DNA of 64,000 nucleotides, from the NCBI RefSeq assembly GCF_003944795.1, contig NZ_RWBG01000003.1, positions 248,001-312,000 of the forward strand. The letters are read 5' to 3'. Every line of letters starts with the position of its first letter. Position 1 is the first letter of the stretch. Both the position numbers and the translations under genes were made by a program. The notes under the pieces are model-generated. The model had not been told where the DNA came from. It made no database searches and saw nothing but the letters and a program-made list of their open reading frames with translations. This DNA is from Mangrovimonas spongiae. Its GTDB lineage: Bacteria; Bacteroidota; Bacteroidia; Flavobacteriales; Flavobacteriaceae. Shown here piece after piece: positions 1 to 9,698 of this stretch.

Positions 1-57
1 ATTCTATTCGATTTAAACTTCCCGAAAAAAGTATCTGTTTCACCAAGATTCTTCTAA
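1..57 (+). CDS. C-terminal tail of a PorP/SprF-like type IX secretion membrane protein (partial)
   Basis: The first frame reads ILFDLNFPKKVSVSPRFF and then stops at 55-57; the rest of the gene lies left of the window. Endings of the type LLFDFN...VSPRFF are characteristic of PorP/SprF family outer-membrane proteins of the type IX secretion and gliding apparatus. The gene ends 21 bases before an OmpA-PD40 protein, its usual neighbour in Flavobacteriia. The family call rests on 18 residues plus context and is an inference. Confidence 0.6.
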   Translation: MLFDLNFPKKVSVSPRFF

Positions 58-78
58 CTCTAAAACGTGTTTAAAAAA

Positions 79-1947
79 ATGAAAAAAATATATAGTTTTT
101 TAAGTGTAGCCTTAATTACGGCATTAGGTTTTGCACAAAATAATCAAATAGAAACTGCCGACAAGCTTTTTGAAACGTATCAATACGTCGATGCTATAGA
201 TGCTTATTTAAAGCTTGTAGATAACAATAATGCAGATGCCCACGTCTACAAACAATTAGCCGATAGTTACTATCATGTGTTTAATGTTGAGGAAGCTTCA
301 AAATGGTATGCTAAAGCGGTAGAAACATCGCAAGATGCAGAAACGTATTTTAGATACGCACAAACCTTAAAATCGCAAGGAAAATATGAAGAGGCGAACA
401 AGCAAATGGATGTTTTTGCTAAATTATTACCCAACGATCAGCGTGCAATTACGCATTTAGAAAACCCAAATTATATTCCTCAATTAGCCGATAAATCAAA
501 ATTATTTGAGGTAGAGGAGATTAACGATATTAGTTCAGACCAGAGTGATTTTGCACCTGTTTTATCAAATAATAATGTACTTTATTTTGTAAGTGCAAGA
601 GATGAAGGCGGAAAAAAAGATAGTTGGACTAAGTCACCATATTTAGATATTTATAAATCTGTTAGAAATACAGATGGTACATTAAGTGAACCAGAAGCAG
701 AAAATGGTTTAAACACACCGTATCACGATGGTCCAATTACGTTAAGTGCAGATGGAAAAACAATGATTTTTGCAAGAGATGGGCATAGTACTAAGATGTA
801 TAAAAAACTAAAAAGAAGTAAAGTAAAACTTGGGCAACAAGGACTTTTTAAAGCCACTTTAATAGATGGGAAATGGAGTAACATAGAGCCATTACCATTT
901 AATAGTACAGAATACTCTGTAACGCATCCAAGCTTAAGTAGTGACGGTAAAACGTTATATTTTGCATCTAATATGCCAGGAGGGCTAGGCGATACAGATA
1001 TTTGGAGAGTTTCTGTAAATGGTAATTCTTACGGTGAACCAGAAAACTTAGGTTCACGAGTTAATACCGCAGGAAAGGAAGGTTTTCCATTTATTAGCGA
1101 AAATCACATATTATACTTTGCGTCTAGTGGTAGACAAGGTTTTGGTGGGTTAGACATTTTTAAAGTGGACCTATCAAAAAATGACAACGCCATAAATTTG
1201 GGAAACGGAGTGAATACTAAAAGCGATGACTTTGCTTTTAGTTTAAACTCGGTTATGCAAATAGGCTACTTTTCTTCAAATCGTACAGGAGTAGATAATA
1301 TTTATGGCGCAACACCTATTTGCCAATTCGAAGCTATTGCTTTTGTGAAAGATGCGACGACCAATCAAATTATAACACAAGCAAGCGTCTCTATTTTAGA
1401 TAAGAGTAGTAATGTTATGGCTACACAAGAAACAGCTAAAAATGGTCAAACAAGTTTTCAGGTAAACTGTAAAAACAATTACACATTTAATGTTGTGAAA
1501 GATGGTTTTGAATCGGCAACTGTAACTGTAGATGAGTCTAAAGGAGAGCAAATAATTGTTGAGGTAGCGTTAATGCCAATTAACGAAATGATTACAGAAA
1601 CCGAAGTGAAGTTAGAAAACATTTATTTCGAATTTAACAAAAGTAACATAACCTCTCAAGGCGCTTTAGAATTGGATAAACTCGTTAAAATTATGAACGA
1701 TTACCCTGATATGAATATTCAGGTAAAATCTCACACCGATACCAAAGGAAGTGCTAGTTATAATTTAAAGTTATCCGAGAGACGTGCGCAGTCAACTATG
1801 CAATACCTTATATCAAAAGGCGTTGATAAAAACAGGCTTTCTGCTAAAGGCATGGGGAGCACAGAACCAAAAATAGATTGCAAATCTAATTGTACAAAGG
1901 AAGAAGATGCGTTAAACAGGCGATCTGAGTTCTTGATTATTAAATAA
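79..1947 (+). CDS. OmpA family protein with TPR, PD40 beta-propeller and carboxypeptidase-regulatory-like domains
   Basis: This is a peptidoglycan-binding envelope protein of the kind paired with PorP/SprF in Bacteroidota. ATG 79 begins a signal peptide (MKKIYSFLSVALITALGFAQ); an in-frame GTG at 67 would add four residues before it and is less likely. The domains in order are TPR-like helices at about 20-125, PD40/WD40-like propeller repeats at about 150-415 (recurring LSxDGKTxxF, YFxSxRxGGxG), a carboxypeptidase-regulatory-like domain at about 420-500, and an OmpA C-terminal domain at about 515-622 with FEFNKSNIT, SHTDTKGSASYNLKLSERRA and NRRSEF. The PorP-OmpA-large adhesin order suggests a role in surface protein display or gliding, which is inferred from context. 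Confidence 0.9.
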   Translation: MKKIYSFLSVALITALGFAQNNQIETADKLFETYQYVDAIDAYLKLVDNNNADAHVYKQLADSYYHVFNVEEASKWYAKAVETSQDAETYFRYAQTLKSQGKYEEANKQMDVFAKLLPNDQRAITHLENPNYIPQLADKSKLFEVEEINDISSDQSDFAPVLSNNNVLYFVSARDEGGKKDSWTKSPYLDIYKSVRNTDGTLSEPEAENGLNTPYHDGPITLSADGKTMIFARDGHSTKMYKKLKRSKVKLGQQGLFKATLIDGKWSNIEPLPFNSTEYSVTHPSLSSDGKTLYFASNMPGGLGDTDIWRVSVNGNSYGEPENLGSRVNTAGKEGFPFISENHILYFASSGRQGFGGLDIFKVDLSKNDNAINLGNGVNTKSDDFAFSLNSVMQIGYFSSNRTGVDNIYGATPICQFEAIAFVKDATTNQIITQASVSILDKSSNVMATQETAKNGQTSFQVNCKNNYTFNVVKDGFESATVTVDESKGEQIIVEVALMPINEMITETEVKLENIYFEFNKSNITSQGALELDKLVKIMNDYPDMNIQVKSHTDTKGSASYNLKLSERRAQSTMQYLISKGVDKNRLSAKGMGSTEPKIDCKSNCTKEEDALNRRSEFLIIK

Positions 1948-2037
1948 ATACAGTTTTTTTGATTATCTTTAATAGGTGGTCAATGCGTTAAAGAAAAGAA
2001 AAAATCATTCTTTTATAAGTGGATTTTTTGAGATACT

Positions 2038-5000
2038 ATGAAGAAAGGAAATACAATTAAGAAGTATATTATATTAAGTGCTTTTTTAAGCCTATTTACA
2101 CAACTATATGCACAAGAACCTAACGATTGTGTAGATGCTGTAACCGTTTGTGGTAATGGAACCTTTATGTCTAATGCTTCAGGATATGGAGATTTAGAGT
2201 TTTCAGATGCTTGTGGAAGTTACGAACATGAATCTATATGGTTGCGCGTAGAGATTGTACAAGATGGAACATTGGGATTCGATTTAATACCTGAAGATCC
2301 AAATATTGCAGTCGATTATGATTTTTGGGTGTTTGGCCCAAATAGAAACTGTGCAAATATAGGGTCTCCTATTCGATGTGCAACCACAAACCCAGAACAA
2401 GCAGGTTTATCAAATAACCATACAGGAATGAATGGTACAGCAACTGTTACACAAACTGGACCAGGTAATAATGGTAATGGTTATGTGCGTTGGTTAGATG
2501 TTCTTGCGGGCGAATATTATTATATTGTAATTGATAGACCTCATGACTTAGCTCCTGGAGCTGATACACCCTTCGAAATTCAATGGACGGGTTCTGCTAT
2601 GCAAGGAGATGGTGCATTTCCTGCTCCACCAGATGCTAACGAAATAGGCGATGTCAAACAGTGTAGTATCACACCAGATATAGGGGTATTCGATTTAAAT
2701 AGTTTAAGTAGTAGTATTTCTAACGATTTAGCTAATGAAACTGTTGAATACTTTTCAAGTTTAGCCGATGCAACAGATGGGACTAACCCATTACCAGGAT
2801 TTTATGTAAATACCTCTAATCCTGAGCATGTTTATGCTAAAGTGAGTTCTGGAATTACAGATTGTTATGCTATAGTCGAATTCGATTTAATTGTAACGCC
2901 TTTACCCACAGCATCTTTAGCTGTATCAGATACCACAATTTGCGAAGGCGATAATGTAACTTTTACTATAACAGGAACGCCATATGCAGCTGTACATTAC
3001 ACCATAGATGGTAGCGCAACTCAAGAAGTTGTATTGGACGATACAGGAGTGGCATCGTTTGTAGAATCGCCAACAACAGGTATGACTTGGCAATTAGAGG
3101 ATACAGAAGTGATTAATTACGATGGAACAGTCGTTTGTTCCGAACCGCTTTCTGAAACTGAAACGGTTACTGTAACGCCAACTATAATTCCAACGTTTAC
3201 TCCAGTAGATCCCATTTGTGAAGGTGATGCGTTAGCGGCTTTACCAACCACATCAGATAATGGTGTTACAGGAACATGGAGTCCCACTTTGGATAATACT
3301 ACCACAACGACTTACACGTTTACTCCAGATGCAGGTCAATGTGCCGTTACGGAAACTATGGAAATTATAGTTAATCCAATTGTAACGCCAACATTTACAC
3401 CAGTAGACCCCATTTGTGAAGGTGATACGTTAGCGGCTTTACCAACCACATCAGATAATGGTATTACAGGAACATGGAGTCCAGCTTTGGATAATATCAC
3501 CACGACAACCTATACGTTTACACCAGATGCAGGTCAATGTGCTGTTACGGAAACTATGGAAATTATAGTTAATCCAACTATAATTCCAACTTTTACGCAA
3601 GTAGACCCCATTTGTGAAGGTGATGCATTAGCGGCTTTACCAACGACATCTAATAATGGTGTTACAGGAACATGGAGTCCAGCTTTGGATAACACAACCA
3701 CCACAACTTATACATTTACTCCAGATGCAGGCCAATGTGCCGTTATGGAAACTATGGAGATTATAGTTAATCCTACTATAATACCAATATTTACACCAGT
3801 AGATCCCATTTGTGAGGGTGAAACCTTAGGAGCCTTACCAACCACATCAGATAATGGTGTCGCAGGAACATGGAGTCCAGCTTTGGATAATACAACCACA
3901 ACGACTTATACGTTTACACCAGATGCAGGTCAATGTGCCGTTTCTGAAACCATGGAGATAATTGTAAACCCTGGAGTTGTTCCAGAATTTACACCAGTAG
4001 ATCCCATTTGTGAAGGTGATGCGTTAGCGGCTTTACCAACCACATCAGATAATGGTGTTACAGGAACATGGAGTCCAGCTTTGGATAATACTACCACAAC
4101 GACTTATACGTTTACGCCAGATGCAGGTCAATGTGCCGTTACTGAAACTATGGAAATTATAGTTAATCCAATTGTAACGCCAACATTTACACCAGTAGAC
4201 CCCATTTGTGAAGGTGATACATTAGCAGCTTTACCAACCACATCAGATAATGGTATTACAGGAACATGGAGTCCCGCTTTGGATAATACCACCACGACAA
4301 CCTATACGTTCACTCCAGATGCAGGCCAATGTGCGGTTACGGAAACTATGGAAATTATAGTTAATCCAACTATAATTCCAACTTTTACGCAAGTAGCTCC
4401 TATTTGTGAAGGCGATACATTAGCGGCTTTGCCAACGACATCTAATAATGGTGTTACAGGAACATGGAGTCCAGCTTTGGATAACACAACCACCACAACT
4501 TATACATTTACTCCAGATGCAGGCCAATGTGCCGTTACTGAAATCATGGAAATTATAGTAAGTCCTGTCCCAACTATAGATGTGACTAGTTTAACCGAAT
4601 GTGGTACTAGTGGAAATGGAATTTATGCTTTTGATTTAGATGCTGAGGTTGCTAATATTTTAGGAAGCACGCAAAATGTTTCAGATTTTGATGTCGCATT
4701 TTACGAAGACAGTGCTGCTACGATAGAAATCACCCAAAACCCATACAACAATACTGTAGCTTATAATCAAACGATTTATGTTCAAATCACAAATAATTCA
4801 AGTTTGTGTTTTGAAATATTTCCTTTTGAATTATATGTAGAAGACGCTGCTATGGCCACGATGCCTAACCCTGTTGTTGTGTGTGATGACGATGGATTAA
4901 ATGATGGATTCCATGAGTTTGATTTAACAACATTGAATGCAGAAGTTTTAAATGGACAAAATGCTGCAGATTATCAAGTAACTTATCACGAAACCCCTCA

Positions 5001-5940
5001 GGGTGCTTTAGATGGAACAGATTTAATAACTAACCCCGAAGCCTTTGTAAATTCGGTAGTAAATAATCAAACGATTCATATACGCGTTGAAAATGTTAAT
5101 ATACCTGATGTTTGTATAGCAACTACAAGTGTAGATTATACCGTTAGCCCAGTATTAACGCCTGTCATTTCATCTTTAGATGGTACTAATACATTGTGTG
5201 TAGATTATTTAACTGATGCTGTGCAAAATCAAGTGACGTTAGTTAGTGATATACAGGGAGCTAACTACGCGTACACATGGTATTTAAACGGAACCGAGAT
5301 TGTAGGAGCAAACCAAGATACTTATGTAATTAATACTAACGCTCCAGGACTGTACACGGTATCTGTTACCGAAATTCAAAATACGGCAAATTGCGATTCA
5401 GATGTTAGCCAACCTTTCGAAGTATTTCAATCGGGACAAGCTGTTTTAGTTAATGTGGCGCAATCTGACGGATTAGAAGCAAACCCAAGTATTGTAATAA
5501 CAGTAGAAGGTTATGGTGAGTATTGGTTTCAGTTAGATGATGGTTCTATTGTTAATAATGGAGGTGTATTTACTAATGTAAGTAGTGGCGAACACACGGT
5601 TTATGTATACGATATGAAAACCGAAAACCCATCCTGTGGTGTTCTAACCATCGAAGATATCAATATTGTAGGTTATCCTAAGTTTTTTACGCCAAATGAT
5701 GATTCTTATAATGATACTTGGAATATCACAGCGTTTGAGCATCAAAATAGTGCTCAAATAACTATTTACGATAGATATGGGAAGATTATTACGAGAATAA
5801 GACCATCAGGTCCCGGATGGGATGGCACTTATAAAGGTGAAAAAGTACCCTCAACAGATTATTGGTTTGTGTTAACTTATCTAGACGATATGTCTGGGCA
5901 ACAAAAGCAATTTAAATCACATTTCGCATTAAAGCGATAG
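2038..5940 (+). CDS. Large repeat-containing secreted protein with type B T9SS (gliding-associated) C-terminal domain
   Basis: This 1300-residue protein is exported by Sec and then by the type IX system. It has a signal peptide (residues 1-26, ending LYAQ) and an N-terminal domain (about 27-190) rich in paired cysteines. Seven near-identical 66-residue repeats follow at about 381-842, each with one Cys in DPICEGD and one in AGQCAV, which could form a disulfide per repeat. Several Ig/PKD-like segments (about 845-1215) lead to a type B sorting domain, recognisable by FFTPNDDSYNDTWNI, ITIYDRYGKII and GWDGTYKGEKVPSTDYWF. It is probably a surface adhesin or matrix protein; the ligand is unknown. 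It follows the OmpA gene by 90 bp and ends at a terminator. Confidence 0.9.
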   Translation: MKKGNTIKKYIILSAFLSLFTQLYAQEPNDCVDAVTVCGNGTFMSNASGYGDLEFSDACGSYEHESIWLRVEIVQDGTLGFDLIPEDPNIAVDYDFWVFGPNRNCANIGSPIRCATTNPEQAGLSNNHTGMNGTATVTQTGPGNNGNGYVRWLDVLAGEYYYIVIDRPHDLAPGADTPFEIQWTGSAMQGDGAFPAPPDANEIGDVKQCSITPDIGVFDLNSLSSSISNDLANETVEYFSSLADATDGTNPLPGFYVNTSNPEHVYAKVSSGITDCYAIVEFDLIVTPLPTASLAVSDTTICEGDNVTFTITGTPYAAVHYTIDGSATQEVVLDDTGVASFVESPTTGMTWQLEDTEVINYDGTVVCSEPLSETETVTVTPTIIPTFTPVDPICEGDALAALPTTSDNGVTGTWSPTLDNTTTTTYTFTPDAGQCAVTETMEIIVNPIVTPTFTPVDPICEGDTLAALPTTSDNGITGTWSPALDNITTTTYTFTPDAGQCAVTETMEIIVNPTIIPTFTQVDPICEGDALAALPTTSNNGVTGTWSPALDNTTTTTYTFTPDAGQCAVMETMEIIVNPTIIPIFTPVDPICEGETLGALPTTSDNGVAGTWSPALDNTTTTTYTFTPDAGQCAVSETMEIIVNPGVVPEFTPVDPICEGDALAALPTTSDNGVTGTWSPALDNTTTTTYTFTPDAGQCAVTETMEIIVNPIVTPTFTPVDPICEGDTLAALPTTSDNGITGTWSPALDNTTTTTYTFTPDAGQCAVTETMEIIVNPTIIPTFTQVAPICEGDTLAALPTTSNNGVTGTWSPALDNTTTTTYTFTPDAGQCAVTEIMEIIVSPVPTIDVTSLTECGTSGNGIYAFDLDAEVANILGSTQNVSDFDVAFYEDSAATIEITQNPYNNTVAYNQTIYVQITNNSSLCFEIFPFELYVEDAAMATMPNPVVVCDDDGLNDGFHEFDLTTLNAEVLNGQNAADYQVTYHETPQGALDGTDLITNPEAFVNSVVNNQTIHIRVENVNIPDVCIATTSVDYTVSPVLTPVISSLDGTNTLCVDYLTDAVQNQVTLVSDIQGANYAYTWYLNGTEIVGANQDTYVINTNAPGLYTVSVTEIQNTANCDSDVSQPFEVFQSGQAVLVNVAQSDGLEANPSIVITVEGYGEYWFQLDDGSIVNNGGVFTNVSSGEHTVYVYDMKTENPSCGVLTIEDINIVGYPKFFTPNDDSYNDTWNITAFEHQNSAQITIYDRYGKIITRIRPSGPGWDGTYKGEKVPSTDYWFVLTYLDDMSGQQKQFKSHFALKR
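3178..4563 (+). repeat. Seven tandem 198-bp repeats inside the T9SS protein gene
   Basis: The units start at 3178, 3376, 3574, 3772, 3970, 4168 and 4366 and each encodes 66 residues in frame. Units 1-3 resemble units 5-7 in the same order (VTPTF with NGI in units 2 and 6; FTQV with SNNG in units 3 and 7), so there is a higher-order period of four units (792 bp). Unit 4 is the most distinct (GETLGALP, GVAG). High nucleotide identity, including most synonymous sites, suggests recent duplication or gene conversion. Confidence 0.95.
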
Positions 5941-5960
5941 TATTTAAAAATGATAATTTA

Positions 5961-5996
5961 AAAAGGCTTTTACTTACTGTAAAAGCCTTTTTGTTT
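5961..5996. terminator. Bidirectional intrinsic terminator
   Basis: An inverted repeat, AAAAGGCTTTTA and TAAAAGCCTTTT with a 7-base loop, is flanked by A and T runs. It lies between the convergent adhesin gene (+) and the small secreted protein gene (-) and can serve both. Confidence 0.85.
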
Positions 5997-6439
5997 TATT
6001 CTTTATCCAAGTTGAGATAATATAGTTTTGCGGCTTCTTGAATTTCAATATCTAAGTCATCATCTATAGCGTATGAGTATAATACCCATTTATTATTTGG
6101 CTTGTAAAATTTAAAAATAAACCTTAAAGGTTGCCTTTCATATTTTATTAGGTACGAATATAAAACTAAACTTTCTGAGAATTTTTTAGAAGTAATAACT
6201 TCGTATCCATAGTATTTTCCCATATAATTTTCAGTGAATCCATTTACGGTTCCAATAATTTTATCAATATCGTCTTTAATCCGTTCAGTCCATTTATTTG
6301 TAGCATATAAATCTTTTACAGCTTTACCTGCATCTTTTTCATAAGTTTCAAAAAAAGTGTTTATTAAACTCTCTGGATTAGATTGAGAAAATAAGTTTCC
6401 TGAGGTTATAAGTAATAAAATTACTAATAGTTGTTTCAT
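5996..6439 (-). CDS. Small secreted protein of unknown function
   Basis: I do not recognise the family. The start is taken at ATG 6439, which gives a clear signal peptide (MKQLLVILLLITSGNLFSQ); the longer open frame upstream is only read-through into the neighbouring transporter gene. The mature part, about 128 residues, is a mixed alpha/beta domain with aromatic segments (YYGYEVI, FIFKFYKP, WVLYSYAIDDD), resembling small periplasmic DUF4019/SnoaL-like folds, but this is only an impression. The gene begins 30 bp downstream of the symporter gene on the same strand and may be co-transcribed with it. Confidence 0.7.
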   Translation of the reverse strand: MKQLLVILLLITSGNLFSQSNPESLINTFFETYEKDAGKAVKDLYATNKWTERIKDDIDKIIGTVNGFTENYMGKYYGYEVITSKKFSESLVLYSYLIKYERQPLRFIFKFYKPNNKWVLYSYAIDDDLDIEIQEAAKLYYLNLDKE

Positions 6440-6468
6440 GTAGTTTATGTTTGGTTTGTGTAGCTTTA

Positions 6469-8121
6469 TTACGAAAAATAAATATAAACTGCAATAACAA
6501 TAAGTGTAATGCCAATTCCTACTGTTTTTGCATGTTTCCATGGAGTAATATCTACTTCATGAGTAAATGTATCTGTGTAAGCTTCTTTTCTAGGGAAAAA
6601 TTTACCAATAATAAGCATAACAATAATATTACATACAAAAAGAATAGCCATAACATGTAAATAATGTGGATAAGCTTGGGCTTTAATTAAGCTTAATGCA
6701 CCTGCATCTGTAATTGAGGCAGCTTTAGCATTGGCTAATGCCGTATCAACATAGTACGGTTGTAATACAAACTGACTTATAATATATAGTATAGCTCCAG
6801 ATAAGATAGCAATATTTGCTGCAATTGCTGGTACACGTTTGGTTAAATACCCCACAACAATAATAGTTAAAATAGGAATACTGTAACAACCGTTAACTTC
6901 TTGTAAATAGCCAAATAACCCGTCTGGAGCATTAGCTATAAATGGCGCTACAAACATAGACAGTAAGGCTAATAAAACGCCAAAACGTTTTCCCGCTTTT
7001 ACAATTTGAATTTCAGAAGCCTGTTTATTGATAAATTCTTTATAAATATCTACGCCAAATAGGGTTACCGAGCTGTTTAAAGCACTATTAAATGAACTAA
7101 GTATGGCACCAAATAATACTGCAGCAAAGAAGCCTACTAAAGATGCTGGTAATACACGAGTGACTAATTCCGGATATGCTTCATCTGGATTGGAAAGATT
7201 ACCTTGAAAAATATGAAAAGCAATAATACCTGGTAAAACTACAATTAAGGGACCTAAAATTTTTATAAAAGAAGCTAGTAAAAGTCCTTTTTGCCCTTCT
7301 TTTAGGTTTTTAGCACCTAAAGCACGTTGTATAATGGCTTGATTGGTACCCCAATAAAATAATTGTACCAGCATCATACCTGTAAAAATAGTGGTGAAGG
7401 GCACCGAAGCTGTTACATCGCCAATAGCATTAAACTTTTTTGGATTCGATTCAAGAAGTGTCGAAATTCCTTCAGAAATACTATTGTTGCCAATTTCCAT
7501 TAACCCAAAAACAGGAATAAGTAAGCCTCCTATTAATAGGCCTATGGCATTAATTGTATCGGAAACTGCTACTGCTTTAAGACCTCCAAAAATGGCATAA
7601 ATAGACCCTATAATACCAATAGAAAATACAGTAATCCATAAGCCAGTTGTTTTAGATACGCCTAACATTTCAGGCACATCAAACATACTATTTATAGCTA
7701 ATGCGCCAGAGTATAAAACTATAGGTAGCAATACAACAACATAGCCACTTAAGAATAACCCAGAAGTTATTGCTTTAGTTGTTTTGTTATATCGGCGTTC
7801 TAAAAATGTGGGAATCGTTGCAATACCACCTTTTAAGTATCTTGGTAAAAGAAAAATAGCAGTAATTACCATAGCAATAGCTGCTAAGGTTTCCCAGGCC
7901 ATTACAAGAACACCTTCTTTGTATGCCGTACCATTTAGTCCAACAATCTGCTCTGTTGAAAGGTTGGTAAGTAATAACGACCCGGCTATAACAACACCTG
8001 TTAAACTTCTACCGCCAAGAAAATAACCGTCTGAAGAGTTTTCATCGGTATTTCGTGTAGCCAAATAAGAAATAATAGCCACAAGCGCTGTAAATCCTAT
8101 AAAGGAAAGTAATCCAATCAT
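6469..8121 (-). CDS. Sodium:solute symporter (SSS family, SglT-like)
   Basis: This inner-membrane transporter couples uptake of a small solute to sodium. It has 550 residues and about 14 hydrophobic segments, the expected size for the SSS (SLC5) family. The N-terminal FLGGRSLTGVVIAGSLLLTNLSTEQIVG region and the NRLIxQR-like segment WGTNQAIIQRALGAKN are typical, and the closest resemblance is to bacterial sodium/sugar (SglT) members. The substrate cannot be read from sequence; sugar, inositol or sialic acid are possible. No catabolic genes adjoin it, although a LacI regulator lies about 5 kb away on the other strand. Confidence 0.9.
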   Translation of the reverse strand: MIGLLSFIGFTALVAIISYLATRNTDENSSDGYFLGGRSLTGVVIAGSLLLTNLSTEQIVGLNGTAYKEGVLVMAWETLAAIAMVITAIFLLPRYLKGGIATIPTFLERRYNKTTKAITSGLFLSGYVVVLLPIVLYSGALAINSMFDVPEMLGVSKTTGLWITVFSIGIIGSIYAIFGGLKAVAVSDTINAIGLLIGGLLIPVFGLMEIGNNSISEGISTLLESNPKKFNAIGDVTASVPFTTIFTGMMLVQLFYWGTNQAIIQRALGAKNLKEGQKGLLLASFIKILGPLIVVLPGIIAFHIFQGNLSNPDEAYPELVTRVLPASLVGFFAAVLFGAILSSFNSALNSSVTLFGVDIYKEFINKQASEIQIVKAGKRFGVLLALLSMFVAPFIANAPDGLFGYLQEVNGCYSIPILTIIVVGYLTKRVPAIAANIAILSGAILYIISQFVLQPYYVDTALANAKAASITDAGALSLIKAQAYPHYLHVMAILFVCNIIVMLIIGKFFPRKEAYTDTFTHEVDITPWKHAKTVGIGITLIVIAVYIYFS

Positions 8122-8323
8122 GATTTTTTAGTTAGTTAAGAAGCTAAATATACAATTCAAATACTGTAAGTAGTATAGATAATCTAAAGAATTAGTGCAA
8201 TTGTTGAATTAAAAAAAAATATTGAAAAATTGATAAAAAAAGAACCATTCTCATACGATTTTTTCAAACACAATGAATGCCCTGTTTTTTTACTTACTCC
8301 AAGTGGTTGTGGTGAATGTAAGA

Positions 8324-9610
8324 TTAATGTTTATTTTCAGTTTTTTTATAAATGTATTCTATAACAAAACAAAATATAATAATACCAATAGAAACTAAAA
8401 CTCCAGTGAGGTTTGAATTAAGTTGTTGATTTATTAAAATAACTAAAGCGATAAAACAAAGTACAAACCCTAAAAGAGGAATTATTTTACTCGTTTGCAT
8501 TTGACTTGATAATTTATAACCAATAAAATTAACAATGCCAAAAATGAGGATAAACCCAATACTTCCAGCCGTAGAAATGCTTTCAAGATGTAGGGTGTTT
8601 ACTAAAATTAATGTGGTTATAGCTGTTATTAATAAGCCTATCGGTTGGTTCCAGAACTTAGCCAAAAAGTGATGAGGTAACTCATCATCTTCAGCAATTT
8701 CATAATTTACTTTACTCCCACCATATAAAGAGGCATTTATAGCAGAAAATGTTGATATAAGTGCAGCTATAGTAATTATAGTAAAACCAATCTGTCCTAG
8801 CATGGGTTTGGCAGCTTCGGCTAAAACATAATCTTCAGCTTTTGCAATTTGTTTAAAAGGAAGGGAGCCAACCGTTACAAGAGCAATTACAATATATAGA
8901 AGTATAACAAAAATGACTGAGAAATAGTAAGCCTTTGATATGTTCTTCTTTGGGTTAATAATATCGGGAGCTGCATTGGCAATTAATTCAAAACCTTCGT
9001 AGGCAACAAAAATAACCATGCCCCCAGCAAAAAGTTTTATGGGGTTTTCCCAATGAGATATGGATAACTGGCTAACATTTGGGTTATCCATTAACCCATA
9101 AAACCCAATACCAATAAAGCCTATTAAAATAATTAATTTAATAATAACAGCGTAAGACTCTATTTTACCAACTACAGTAATACTGTAATAATTTATAGCT
9201 GTGGCCAATAGTATTATAGCACTAGCGTAAATATGAAAATCGATAGATTTATTTTGCGTGATTTCCCAAAGATTTGGCGCATAAGAACCAAAAGCAGAGG
9301 CGTATAGCGATAACATAACAATATAACTTACCCAGAGTAGGTTGTTTATCGCGCCACTAAATATGGTTTCCCCAAAACCTTGATTAATAAATTTAACAGT
9401 TCCACCTCTGTCTGGGTATTTTTTAGATAGGTTTACATAACTGTAAGCCGTTATTAAAGCTAATATTCCCGCAAATAAAAAAGCTATTGGCGTACCGCCT
9501 TTAGCTAATGAAACGGCTAATCCTAGTACAGCAAAAATACCACCACCAACCATGCCACCTATACCTATCGATATAGCGTTTTTAAGACTTATTTTTTTAG
9601 AATCTGTCAT
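8324..9610 (-). CDS. APC superfamily amino acid permease
   Basis: This is an inner-membrane amino acid or amine transporter of 428 residues with about 12 hydrophobic segments. The N-terminus has the family signature (AISIGIGGMVGGGIFAVLG, transmembrane helix 1 with the unwound Gly motif), followed by FVAYEGFELIANAAPDI, the conserved helix 6 motif. The protein ends with a short charged tail (KKTENKH). The substrate is unknown. It lies about 200 bp downstream of the symporter gene on the same strand, with its own 5' region of 88 bp after the DoxD-like gene, so it is probably a separate unit. Confidence 0.88.
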   Translation of the reverse strand: MTDSKKISLKNAISIGIGGMVGGGIFAVLGLAVSLAKGGTPIAFLFAGILALITAYSYVNLSKKYPDRGGTVKFINQGFGETIFSGAINNLLWVSYIVMLSLYASAFGSYAPNLWEITQNKSIDFHIYASAIILLATAINYYSITVVGKIESYAVIIKLIILIGFIGIGFYGLMDNPNVSQLSISHWENPIKLFAGGMVIFVAYEGFELIANAAPDIINPKKNISKAYYFSVIFVILLYIVIALVTVGSLPFKQIAKAEDYVLAEAAKPMLGQIGFTIITIAALISTFSAINASLYGGSKVNYEIAEDDELPHHFLAKFWNQPIGLLITAITTLILVNTLHLESISTAGSIGFILIFGIVNFIGYKLSSQMQTSKIIPLLGFVLCFIALVILINQQLNSNLTGVLVSIGIIIFCFVIEYIYKKTENKH

Positions 9611-9698
9611 TTTGTATAGCTTTTACCGTAGGGTTAGGCGGTATGTTTAGTTGAAAGGTAGTAAAATTTGAGTAAAATCTACATAGACTATTTTTAAC

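Noticed and set aside
3117-4496. Three short minus-strand reading frames (62-64 residues) that resemble each other
   Set aside because: They are the antisense of the 198-bp repeats; their similarity follows from the repeat, and they have no promoter or signal.
3178-4563. Regular direct repeats that could suggest a CRISPR array
   Set aside because: The units are 198 bp, lie head to tail without spacers, and code in frame for a secreted protein.
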